From Gammaproteobacteria bacterium (GTDB taxonomy: Bacteria > Pseudomonadota > Gammaproteobacteria > HK1): 6,643 nt of DNA. The DNA is taken from positions 1 to 6,643 of the forward strand of contig JAGRHX010001177.1 of the NCBI GenBank assembly GCA_020444775.1. Reading direction: 5' to 3'. Below, in pieces: positions 1-6,570 of this stretch. Positions within the stretch are counted from its first letter, which is position 1; each line of letters starts with the position of its first letter. Position numbers and translations under genes: made by a program. The notes beneath the pieces are model-generated. The model was not told the DNA's origin. It worked only from the letters and a program-made list of their open reading frames with translations, and ran no database searches.

Positions 1-1363
1 CCCGATCGTCGACCTCGTCTCGAGTCACGTCGACCTCGTGATCGGCTCCGTCATCCACGGTCGCGGTCGGGGGGGCATCAACGCCCGGCGCGTCGGTGCC
101 CTGCCCGACTACAGCCGGTCCATCGACACCGTGCCAGGCGATCTCGAAATAGTAGCGGGTGAGTCTGGTCGCGACCGACAAGACCACCGGCAACAACCCC
201 AGCAAACCGATGCTCCACATGAATGCGTGCGCGCCGAGCACGTCCAGGATCAGCATGACGATCACCAGACAACCCAGCCAGACCGGCAGCGCGCGCTGCA
301 ACAGGCCGCTCATGCCGATGGCATCGCGTCTGCCCTCCAGTACCGGGTCGTCCGGCCCGACCATCGGCCCGGTGCGAGCCGCAAGACCCAGCACCAGTTG
401 CCAGCTCAGGATAGCCAGCAGCGTGGGCAGCGCCACGAGCATCGAAGCAAGCGCGTCTATCGCCACCTGGGCGCCACCCATCGCGCCGAGTCCGGCAAAG
501 GTATCCTCCATGACCATGGCGCTGACCAGCGCGCCGGTCAGCGCCAGGGCCGTGATACTGGCCGCGGTGGCGCGAGCGGTAGACAGCGGCACCAGCCGCA
601 GGGTGTCGGCACGCGGCGCGAACACGAAGCGGGTCGCGACCATGACGACCCGCACGATCACCACCGCGAGTAGCAGGCTGAGCACCAGCTCACCGACCAG
701 TGGCGGCCAGTCGAAGGCGGCGAAGGTTCCGATGCAGCCGAGAGCGAACAGCAGCGCGCCACCGAGCAGCATGCCAGCGCGGGCCAGCGCCCAGCGCACG
801 ATCATACCCAGCCCCAGCGGACGACTCAGCTCCAAACGTCTGAGCCCGAGCTGCATGTAGCGCCAGTACAGCCACTCCAGACCACAGCCCACGAACAGGA
901 AGACTATGGTATTGATAACACACCGCAGCATGGTGGCCGCGTCAATCCGAGCCTGCCAGAGCCGTCTGATCTCGGCCGTGGTCGCCGGCAGATCGGCGAA
1001 TGCCCGGGTCAGCAGATCGGCACGTGTTCGTAGCTGTTCGATACTCTGCCGGGCCACCGCGCGAACATTGCCGCTCATACCGGCAACCGCCGTTCCGCTC
1101 CCGGCCGTGGCGCTGCCCACGGCCAGCCCATCGACGGACGACAGACGATTGTCCAACCAGGTGAGGACACGCGGATCGTTGAGCAGCCGACGCAGGGTCT
1201 TCAGGTCCTCGGCGGACGGCGTCACCGCGTCCTGCTGGGCGGCGACCGCGCTATCACCCCGGTTGGCATCGGATGCCGTCAGCGGTGACAGCAGCAACGG
1301 ACCGCCGGCGGCCAGCGCCGTGGTGCCGTAGAGCAGTCCCAAAAGCAGGATCAGGGCTCGCAA
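1..1363 (-). CDS. MscS-superfamily mechanosensitive channel, YbiO-like (partial, C-terminus beyond the window)
   Basis: The frame stays open from a TTG at 1363 to the left edge, giving 454 residues with no stop. The N-terminus (MRALILLLGLLYGTTALAAG) looks like a signal peptide cut after Ala18. A periplasmic stretch of about 125 residues follows, then about seven hydrophobic helices near 145-165, 186-212, 219-245, 266-285, 296-325, 356-377 and 379-400. The stretch around 236-262 (VRVVMVATRFVFAP, then a Leu-Arg-Leu-Val-Pro-Leu motif) matches in layout the helix-end motif before the polar loop in large MscS channels such as E. coli YbiO. These channels open under membrane tension and release solutes during hypo-osmotic shock. 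The pore helix and cytoplasmic beta domain that would prove this lie outside the window. Residues 411-454 are a charged linker. The TTG start is chosen for the signal peptide and the 13-base overlap with the upstream gene, which suggests translational coupling; no good ribosome site is visible. Family call fairly sure, start less so. Confidence 0.78.
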   Translation of the reverse strand, partial: MRALILLLGLLYGTTALAAGGPLLLSPLTASDANRGDSAVAAQQDAVTPSAEDLKTLRRLLNDPRVLTWLDNRLSSVDGLAVGSATAGSGTAVAGMSGNVRAVARQSIEQLRTRADLLTRAFADLPATTAEIRRLWQARIDAATMLRCVINTIVFLFVGCGLEWLYWRYMQLGLRRLELSRPLGLGMIVRWALARAGMLLGGALLFALGCIGTFAAFDWPPLVGELVLSLLLAVVIVRVVMVATRFVFAPRADTLRLVPLSTARATAASITALALTGALVSAMVMEDTFAGLGAMGGAQVAIDALASMLVALPTLLAILSWQLVLGLAARTGPMVGPDDPVLEGRRDAIGMSGLLQRALPVWLGCLVIVMLILDVLGAHAFMWSIGLLGLLPVVLSVATRLTRYYFEIAWHGVDGPAVVGQGTDAPGVDAPPTATVDDGADHEVDVTRDEVDDR

Positions 1364-2640
1364 GGTCGTCGCGCCAGCGATTCCGGCGGGGCCGCGTGCA
1401 AGCGCCGCAGATGCTCGGGGGTCACCAGCGCCGGCAGCAGTCTCTCGACCCGCAGCGCCCCCCCCAACACCACCGCCTGGCAGGCCAGACGCACGCGGCC
1501 ATCGGCGGGAACACCGAATCGCGCCAGCGTGTGCGCCTCGTCCGTACCCATGTCGCTGAGGTGCTCGGCACCGGCGTGCACCCGCACCTGGCAGGTGCCA
1601 CAGCGCCCCTTGCCGCCACACAGGCTGCCGTGTGGCAGATGCTGACTGCGACTGAGCTCGAGTAGATTCAGTCCGGCTCGCGTGTCGATGCTCGGACCGT
1701 CGACGAAGCTGACCTGCGCGCTGCCAGTCTCGCGCTGCAGCCTGAAACCACGCAGCAGCAGGGTCAGCGAGATCAGCCCCAGCCAGGCAATGATGGCGGT
1801 ATCGCTGATGCGGCGCACGCGCGCCGCCGGCGCGCTGCTCGTCCGCGTATCCGCCCCCGCGCCGGACTCGGCGCCCTGCGCCGTGACATATCCATCGGCG
1901 TACCCACCGGCATGTTCGCGGGTGTCTGGGCCAGCATATCCGCCCCCATATCCGCTGGTGTATCCGCCCCCATATCCACCCCCATATCCGCTGGTGTATC
2001 CGCTCTGATTGCCGTCATCAGCCGGTGCCGCGGGCGATCGTGATTCGAGTAGCGCGTTGCCCGCCGCGACAAAGCCCAGCAACGCCAGCACCGGCACCAC
2101 CAGGACCATCGGATAGACGACGGGCGCGAGCGCCGGCCAGGCGCTGCGCAGCCGCAACCACACGACCAGACCCATGCAGGCGTGCAGCCAGACCGCGATG
2201 ATACCCAGCACCTGACGCAGTCCGGCGCTGGGATCGGTCTGCCAGAACAGGGTCAGCACCAACTCGTAGTCCAGCCGCGGGGCACCGAGCAGCGGGGTGA
2301 GGACCATGGCCAGCACATGCGGCAGGAGCAGGAATGGCACCAGCAGGCCGAGAGTCAGCTGCGCCGCGTCGAAACCACGCATACGCAGCGTGTTGCGTCG
2401 ATACAGCGCGTGCAGGCCGAGGCCGGCATGCACCGTCAGGCTCACCAGCAGCAGCAGACCACCCAGGAGGTTGGACCATGGCCACATCAGGCGTTCCCGC
2501 CACGCCTCCATCGACTCGATGCCGATCAGGCCGAACCACAGATTGACCAGATGGGAGATGACGAAGACGAAGAGGATGACGCCGGTCGTCAGTCGCACGG
2601 TCCTTACCAACGCACCGGTCAAGCTCGTCGCCTCACGCAT
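1351..2640 (-). CDS. Membrane-anchored [2Fe-2S] ferredoxin with haem-type membrane domain (redox module without a cyclase)
   Basis: The 429-residue protein has three parts. Residues 18-194 hold about five membrane helices (18-40, 56-80, 95-118, 143-165, 172-194) carrying His30, His71, His77, His108 and His153, the sort of spacing seen in dihaem cytochrome-b/SdhC-like anchors. Residues 201-279 form a hydrophilic linker rich in Gly and Tyr. A sixth helix (281-297) leads into a ferredoxin domain of about 308-405 with Cys341, Cys347 and Cys350 (CGGKGRCGTC) and Cys387 (RLACQ), the full plant-type [2Fe-2S] ligand set. The ferredoxin sequence resembles those found in front of class III adenylate cyclases, and the anchor recalls that of the Sinorhizobium redox-regulated cyclase CyaC. 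Here the protein ends about 25 residues after the ferredoxin fold, so no cyclase is present. The inferred role is electron transfer or redox sensing at the inner membrane; the partner is unknown. The ATG has a GAGG site 7 bases upstream. The ferredoxin call is secure and the haem binding is inferred. Confidence 0.88.
   Translation of the reverse strand: MREATSLTGALVRTVRLTTGVILFVFVISHLVNLWFGLIGIESMEAWRERLMWPWSNLLGGLLLLVSLTVHAGLGLHALYRRNTLRMRGFDAAQLTLGLLVPFLLLPHVLAMVLTPLLGAPRLDYELVLTLFWQTDPSAGLRQVLGIIAVWLHACMGLVVWLRLRSAWPALAPVVYPMVLVVPVLALLGFVAAGNALLESRSPAAPADDGNQSGYTSGYGGGYGGGYTSGYGGGYAGPDTREHAGGYADGYVTAQGAESGAGADTRTSSAPAARVRRISDTAIIAWLGLISLTLLLRGFRLQRETGSAQVSFVDGPSIDTRAGLNLLELSRSQHLPHGSLCGGKGRCGTCQVRVHAGAEHLSDMGTDEAHTLARFGVPADGRVRLACQAVVLGGALRVERLLPALVTPEHLRRLHAAPPESLARRPCEP
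1935..2003 (-). repeat. 36-base-period tandem duplication encoding the Gly/Tyr linker
   Basis: Bases 1935-1967 recur at 1971-2003 with one mismatch, a period of 36 bases or exactly 12 codons. The two units encode residues 214-225 and 226-237 of the ferredoxin protein (GYTSGYGGGYGG and GYTSGYGGGYAG). A shorter Tyr-Gly motif persists out to about residue 251. The repeat keeps the frame, so copy-number changes would lengthen or shorten the linker without breaking the protein. Confidence 0.9.
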
Positions 2641-2647
2641 GAGTGTG

Positions 2648-2651
2648 CCTC
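2648..2651 (-). promoter_or_regulatory. Ribosome binding site of the membrane ferredoxin gene
   Basis: GAGG on the minus strand lies 7 bases before the ATG at 2640. It supports this ATG as the start. The 84-base gap to the preceding gene (2641-2724) shows no strong terminator, so the site probably serves an internal cistron of an operon. Confidence 0.6.
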
Positions 2652-2724
2652 GCAGCTTAGCATCACCCGCCAGGCTTCGCCGCCGGCGACCGACATCTTC
2701 GCCCGCCGAGCCCGCCGCCGTGCC

Positions 2725-3963
2725 TCAGAACCGACCGCTCAGGTAGCCGAACGCGCCAACCACCAGCAACGCGCCACCCACCGCGAGGGCGATCTTCCAG
2801 ATGCTATAGGGTCGGTCACCCTGCACCTCACCGGTGCGGGCATTGACCAGGAACCGGTACACCTTGTCGCGAAAGCGGAACGCGGCGATCCACAACGGCA
2901 GCAGCACCAGCCTGTAGCGCACGTCACTGAAGCGTGTCTGCAGCTGGTCGATGCGTTGGCGATCGCCGCCGATGTCGGCATGCACCGCGCCGCGGATCCG
3001 GCCGTCCACGTTGTCACGCATCCGATCGAAGCCCTGCTCCAGGGTGACCGTGTAGAGCTCGGCCCTGAAGCCACTCAGGTACTCGGCTCTGTAGTCCACC
3101 AGCTCGTGCAGATCCCACGGTGACAGCGCCTCGACACGATTCACCGGCAAGGATCGACTGCCGGCGACGATCTCGTCGTCGAAACCCAGGCGCAGCTGGC
3201 CGGACACCGGCGTCCAGCGCACCTCGATGCGGGTCGTGACCCGCTCCTCCACCTTGCCGTTCACCTCCACCCGCTCGCGTACCGGCACTCGATGCTCGAT
3301 GCCACGCTGGCCGCGATAGCGCACGTGGGCAATGCTGTCGAAAGTCCAATAGGGCAGATACGCGCCATCGAAATGACGGTCGGCCCGGGCCAGCCGGGCG
3401 AGCCCGTTGGGCGCGAACCAGAGCCCCTTGAGCCAGCTGGAGAAGGCTTCACGCGCCGTTGACTCGTCGAGCTTGAAGGGCAGCAACGCCTGCGGTCGTT
3501 GGCGTCGTGTGCGGCCCGCGTCGACCACCGCGGGAGTCGCGCAGAACGGGCAGGCACCGGCCTGAGCGCGGGCATCGAGCTCGAAACGCGCGCCGCAGCC
3601 GGGACAGCTCAGGGTCGTGACCTCGTCACTGACCGCATTGCGCTCGGCCTCCGCCAGGTCGCGCAGGAAATCCCGCTCGCCCACCTGGTCGGCGCTGCTG
3701 ACGATGGATTGTCGATGATTACAGTACGGACAGACCAGCGCATCGGTGCCCGGCTGGAATTGCAGCTGGGAACCGCACTGCTCGCAGGGGAAACGGTCCG
3801 ACGCGACCTCGGGCACGGTCTCGTCGGGCCGCCCCGACGCGTTGTGCTCGTCGTCCATGGATCGGCTGAGGTCGTCGCCCAGGTGCCTATCCGGTTGAGG
3901 TCGATCCGACTGACGGTCACGGTGCTCGATCATGGTCCCTGGATCCGATGGCATTCTGACCAC
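2725..3963 (-). CDS. Double zinc-ribbon, C-terminally membrane-anchored protein of unknown function
   Basis: The 412-residue protein carries two zinc-ribbon cysteine sets: Cys60/Cys63 with Cys78/Cys81, and Cys120/Cys123 with Cys138/Cys141. A conserved body follows, with LPFKLDE (161-167), LWFAPNGL (181-188), YLPYWTFD (202-209), RWTPVSG (249-255), YLSGFRAE (295-302), DIGGDRQRI (330-338) and LPLWIAAFRF (355-364). One hydrophobic helix (389-408) sits at the extreme C-terminus with only a few residues after it, so the soluble part is probably cytoplasmic and tail-anchored. Proteins with this motif order are widespread in proteobacteria and are sometimes mislabelled as PriA-like helicases or TFIIB-type zinc fingers because of the ribbons. 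No helicase motifs are present here. The start is a GTG preceded by GAGAGGG at 9 bases; ATGs at 3954, 3933 and 3858 are alternatives, because the first 50 residues are polar and look unconserved. It is the likely first gene of the left operon. No function can be assigned. Confidence 0.85.
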   Translation of the reverse strand: MVRMPSDPGTMIEHRDRQSDRPQPDRHLGDDLSRSMDDEHNASGRPDETVPEVASDRFPCEQCGSQLQFQPGTDALVCPYCNHRQSIVSSADQVGERDFLRDLAEAERNAVSDEVTTLSCPGCGARFELDARAQAGACPFCATPAVVDAGRTRRQRPQALLPFKLDESTAREAFSSWLKGLWFAPNGLARLARADRHFDGAYLPYWTFDSIAHVRYRGQRGIEHRVPVRERVEVNGKVEERVTTRIEVRWTPVSGQLRLGFDDEIVAGSRSLPVNRVEALSPWDLHELVDYRAEYLSGFRAELYTVTLEQGFDRMRDNVDGRIRGAVHADIGGDRQRIDQLQTRFSDVRYRLVLLPLWIAAFRFRDKVYRFLVNARTGEVQGDRPYSIWKIALAVGGALLVVGAFGYLSGRF

Positions 3964-3972
3964 GGCAATCTA

Positions 3973-3979
3973 CCCTCTC
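3973..3979 (-). promoter_or_regulatory. Ribosome binding site of the zinc-ribbon gene
   Basis: GAGAGGG on the minus strand lies 9 bases before the GTG at 3963 and 18 before the in-frame ATG at 3954. The spacing favours the GTG, though the choice between these two starts changes only three residues. Confidence 0.5.
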
Positions 3980-4159
3980 GCGGCCGTTGGCGTGGTCTTG
4001 TCAGGTCTGGTGGCGCGCGCTGCCGACCGGCAGGCGGCACGCTCCATGGGCGGGTGGCGATACGGGTTGTCGGCCGAAGACGACGATTCCGCAGGGTGCC
4101 CGCCTGGCGGCGCGGCGTCCGGGCGGCGTTCCGTTCGGATCCGCGTTGCCGCACAATCG

Positions 4160-4173
4160 GATCGCCGGCGATC
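4160..4173. promoter_or_regulatory. 14-bp perfect palindrome, possible operator
   Basis: GATCGCCGGCGATC is identical to its reverse complement. It sits between the divergent genes, about 180 bases before the hydantoinase gene and 197 bases before the zinc-ribbon start. A dimeric regulator could bind it, but perfect palindromes of this length do arise in GC-rich DNA, so the role is uncertain. Confidence 0.3.
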
Positions 4174-4242
4174 AACGGTCCGGGCAGCTGACAGGGCGAC
4201 CGCGCCAGCGCTGCTTCGATACCGGACATCGACCGCCATGAC

Positions 4243-4274
4243 CGTGCGCGTCGCCCGCGAGCGCGACGCGCACG
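4243..4274. promoter_or_regulatory. 12-bp perfect inverted repeat, candidate operator of the hyu operon
   Basis: CGTGCGCGTCGC (4243-4254) and its exact reverse complement GCGACGCGCACG (4263-4274) flank an 8-base spacer, so half-site centres are 20 bp apart, close to two helical turns. It abuts the TATGAT hexamer and covers the position where a -35 box would lie. There is no T-run on either strand after the stem, which argues against an intrinsic terminator. A binding site for a dimeric regulator is the simplest reading; an RNA hairpin from an upstream start is an alternative. Confidence 0.5.
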
Positions 4275-4280
4275 TATGAT
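4275..4280 (+). promoter_or_regulatory. Possible -10 element of the hydantoinase operon
   Basis: TATGAT differs from the TATAAT consensus at one base and would start transcription near 4287, leaving a leader of about 55 bases. No recognisable -35 hexamer lies 16-18 bases upstream, where the inverted repeat sits instead. If real, the promoter would probably need an activator. Confidence 0.3.
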
Positions 4281-4342
4281 GCAGACCTGATTCATGCGGA
4301 CATCTACCGTCCAGACGGCTTCATGCAGATGGGAACCCTTTA

Positions 4343-6442
4343 ATGTCCGAGCCGGTCCGGCTGGCCGTAGACATCGGCGGCACCTTCACCGATCTCGTCC
4401 TGAGCACCGATGATGCGACGTACAGCACCAAGCTCCTGACCACCCCCGACGCGCCGGAGCGCGCGGTGCTGGAAGGCACCGCCTGGATCCTGGCCGAGGC
4501 CGATGTGCCGGCCGAGCGTCTGACGCTGGTGATCCACGGCACCACCCTGGCGACCAATGCCCTCATCGAGCGCAAGGGCGCACGTACCGCGTTGCTCGCC
4601 ACCGACGGCTTCACCGACGCGGTAGAGATCGCCTACGAGCATCGCTTCGAACAGTACGACCTGTACATGCAAAGACCGCGACCGCTGGTGCCCCGGCACC
4701 TGCGTCTGCCGGTGAGCGAGCGCATCGCCGCCGACGGCAGCGTGCTGGTGCCGTTGGACGAGTCGGCGCTGACCGGGATCGCCCGGCGGCTACAGGCCGC
4801 GGACATCGAGTCGCTGGCCATCTGCTTCCTGCACAGCTACATCAATCCAGAGCACGAGCAGCGCGCCGCGCGGCTGCTCGGCGAGCGCCTGCCGGGACTT
4901 TCGATCAGCCTGTCATCGACCGTCTGCCCGGAGATCCGTGAGTACGAGCGGATGTCCACCACCTGTGCGAACGCCTACGTGCAACCGTTGATGGCGGGCT
5001 ACCTGACCCGTCTGGAGCAGGGCCTGCGCGAGCTGGGCAGCCACGCGCCGCTGTTGCTGATGATGTCCAGCGGCGCGGTCACCACCGTGGACACCGCGGT
5101 CGCGCAACCCATCAGGCTGGTTGAATCCGGGCCGGCCGGCGGCGTGATCCTCGCTCGTGACATCGCCGCCCAGCTGGATCTGGACCGCGCCTTGTCATTC
5201 GACATGGGTGGCACCACCGCCAAGCTGGCGCTGATCGACGATCTGCGGCCGCAGTACAGTCGCAGCTTCGAGGTCGCCCGCGAGTACCGCTTCCTGCGTG
5301 GCAGCGGGCTACCGATCCGGGTCCCGGTCATCGACATGGTCGAGATAGGCGCCGGCGGCGGCTCGATCGCGCGGATCGACGAGGTCGGCCTCATCAGCGT
5401 GGGGCCGGACAGCGCCGGCGCCACGCCGGGTCCGGCCTGCTATGCCCAGGGCGGCAGCGAGGCGACCGTGACCGATGCCGATCTGCTGCTCGGGCGTATC
5501 GACCCTCAGGACTTCGCCGCCGGCCGCATGACACTGGACAAGCAGGCCGCCAACGACGCGCTGCAACCCCTGGGCGTGGCGCTCGGTGGCGGGCCACAGC
5601 TGGCGGCCGTGGGGATCAGCGAGATCGTCGACGAGACCATGGCCAGCGCCGCCCGGGTCCACGCGGTGGAGAACGGCAAGGACACCACCGATAGGACGCT
5701 GATCGCAACCGGCGGCGCGGCGCCACTGCACGCTGCGCGACTGGCGCAGAAGCTCGGCATCCGGCGGGTGGTGGTGCCGCTCGGCGCCGGCGTAGGCTCC
5801 GCGCATGGCTTTCTACGCGCGCCCATCGCCTACGAGGTGGTGCGCACCCGCTTGATGCGACTCGAGGCCTTCGAGCCACGAGTCCTCAACGAGCTGTTTG
5901 CGGCGATGCGGAGCGAGGCCGAGTCGGTGGTGCGCCTGGCCGCGCCGAGCGCGACCTTGGACTGTCAGCGTCAGTCCTTCATGCGCTATCGAGGTCAGGG
6001 CCACGAGATCGCCGTGCCGCTGCCGGACGGCGGGTTCGATGCCGACAGCGCCGCGCTGTTGCGCGAGCGCTTCGAGCAGGTCTACGAGTCCATCTTCGGC
6101 CGGGTGATCCCACATCTGCAGATCGAGTCGGTCTCCTACGCGCTGTCGCTGTCGACCGCGGCCCCGGCCGGACAGCCGGATCGGCTCGACACCGGGTCCG
6201 CGGGCACCCCGGTGGCGACCGAGCGGGCGACCCGTCGCGTGCTGGTCGACCCGCGCACCGCGCAGACCATCCACGCCAACGTCCTGCCACGCGCGGAGCT
6301 GGCACCGGGCAGCCGCATCGCGGGACCCGCGATCATCGTCGAGGCCCAGACCGCGACCGTGGTGCCGGCGGAGTTCGAGGCCCGGGTCAGCGCCAATCGG
6401 CACCTGGTGCTGCTCCAGCGCGAGCCGGCGGCAAGCGGCTGA
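4343..6442 (+). CDS. hyuA: Hydantoinase A/oxoprolinase family subunit (HyuA-like)
   Basis: The 699-residue length is normal for the stand-alone A (beta) subunit. The N-terminal Hydant_A_N domain (about 6-185) opens with DIGGTFTD (10-17), the first phosphate loop of the ASKHA ATPase fold, and has HGTTLATNALIERKGAR (65-81). The hydantoinase A domain (about 200-495) contains SGPAGG (262-267), the second phosphate loop DMGGTTAK (287-294), IGAGGGSIARID (335-346), GPDSAGATPGPACY (354-367) and TDADLLLGRI (377-386). The C-terminal part (about 500-695) ends with GPAIIVEAQTATVVPAEF (661-678). The protein binds ATP and, with a B subunit, opens cyclic amides (N-methylhydantoin, 5-oxoproline, caprolactam) or, in relatives, carboxylates ketones. 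Which substrate is used cannot be read from the sequence. It is cytoplasmic, with no signal or membrane segment. The ATG puts the phosphate loop at the usual distance; the ribosome site (GGGAA, 4331-4335) is weak. The hyuB start follows 124 bases later. Confidence 0.95.
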   Translation: MSEPVRLAVDIGGTFTDLVLSTDDATYSTKLLTTPDAPERAVLEGTAWILAEADVPAERLTLVIHGTTLATNALIERKGARTALLATDGFTDAVEIAYEHRFEQYDLYMQRPRPLVPRHLRLPVSERIAADGSVLVPLDESALTGIARRLQAADIESLAICFLHSYINPEHEQRAARLLGERLPGLSISLSSTVCPEIREYERMSTTCANAYVQPLMAGYLTRLEQGLRELGSHAPLLLMMSSGAVTTVDTAVAQPIRLVESGPAGGVILARDIAAQLDLDRALSFDMGGTTAKLALIDDLRPQYSRSFEVAREYRFLRGSGLPIRVPVIDMVEIGAGGGSIARIDEVGLISVGPDSAGATPGPACYAQGGSEATVTDADLLLGRIDPQDFAAGRMTLDKQAANDALQPLGVALGGGPQLAAVGISEIVDETMASAARVHAVENGKDTTDRTLIATGGAAPLHAARLAQKLGIRRVVVPLGAGVGSAHGFLRAPIAYEVVRTRLMRLEAFEPRVLNELFAAMRSEAESVVRLAAPSATLDCQRQSFMRYRGQGHEIAVPLPDGGFDADSAALLRERFEQVYESIFGRVIPHLQIESVSYALSLSTAAPAGQPDRLDTGSAGTPVATERATRRVLVDPRTAQTIHANVLPRAELAPGSRIAGPAIIVEAQTATVVPAEFEARVSANRHLVLLQREPAASG

Positions 6443-6570
6443 TGCACACCGTCACTGCGCCATCTGCTCACCGCGCCTGTCGAGCCCGTCGCCCGTCCTG
6501 GTCGCCCACAACGCGCGTCGGCCTTGCCACGCGACCTCCAAGTCCGCTTTGCACGAGGATCCGATCGTGA
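6442..6570 (+). CDS. Possible 42-codon open frame bridging the A and B subunit genes
   Basis: An ATG at 6442 overlaps the TGA of the A subunit gene (TGATG), and the frame runs 42 codons to a TGA at 6568-6570 that overlaps the GTG start of the B subunit gene (GTGA). The product would be Arg/Pro/Thr-rich with no domain, signal or membrane segment, much like chance translation of GC-rich DNA. No ribosome site is evident, but an overlapping TGATG can be served by re-initiation. Its likeliest role, if translated, is to pass ribosomes across the gap and couple the two subunits. I doubt that the peptide itself has a function. Confidence 0.25.
   Translation: MHTVTAPSAHRACRARRPSWSPTTRVGLATRPPSPLCTRIRS
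6555..6559 (+). promoter_or_regulatory. Ribosome binding site of the hydantoinase B gene
   Basis: GAGGA lies 7 bases before the GTG at 6567. It settles the start over an in-frame TTG at 6549 and the internal ATG at 6612. Confidence 0.65.

Larger units (their letters stand above)
3964..4342. other. Divergent intergenic region with no convincing gene
   Basis: This 379-base stretch separates the two divergent units and should hold promoters for both. Open frames exist on both strands, but they encode Arg/Pro/Ala-rich text typical of GC-rich noncoding DNA and have no recognisable domain. The notable contents are a 14-bp palindrome (4160-4173), a 12-bp inverted repeat (4243-4274), a TATGAT hexamer (4275-4280) and three ATGCRGA repeats (4279-4329). 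I found no good sigma-70 promoter for the leftward unit. Confidence 0.7.

Noticed and set aside
159..860. Long plus-strand open frame opposite the channel gene
   Set aside because: Its product is Ser/Arg/Pro-rich with no domain. The minus frame here encodes clear membrane helices and continues off the window.
1351..1700. Cyclase or reductase domain after the ferredoxin
   Set aside because: Only about 25 residues follow the ferredoxin fold, and neither the next gene nor other frames show cyclase motifs.
2641..2724. Possible terminator between the zinc-ribbon and ferredoxin genes
   Set aside because: Only short GC stems such as TCGCC/GGCGA are present and no T-run follows.
2182..3123. 313-codon plus-strand open frame
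   Set aside because: It lies antisense to two well-supported genes and across their gap, and the product is Gln/His/Arg-rich shadow text from GC-rich codons.
2725..3963. PriA-like helicase
   Set aside because: The zinc ribbons invite this label, but there are no Walker or helicase motifs and the protein ends in a membrane helix.
3932..4279. Plus-strand open frame in the intergenic region with a short hydrophobic N-terminus
   Set aside because: The hydrophobic stretch is short, the rest is Arg-rich low-complexity text, and it overlaps the start of the zinc-ribbon gene with no ribosome site seen.
3930..4295. Minus-strand 121-codon frame upstream of the zinc-ribbon gene
   Set aside because: It overlaps the zinc-ribbon start and encodes Arg/Pro-rich text without family features.
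5813..6403. 196-codon minus-strand frame inside hyuA
   Set aside because: It is a shadow of the HyuA coding frame, rich in Gly/Arg/His, with no independent support.
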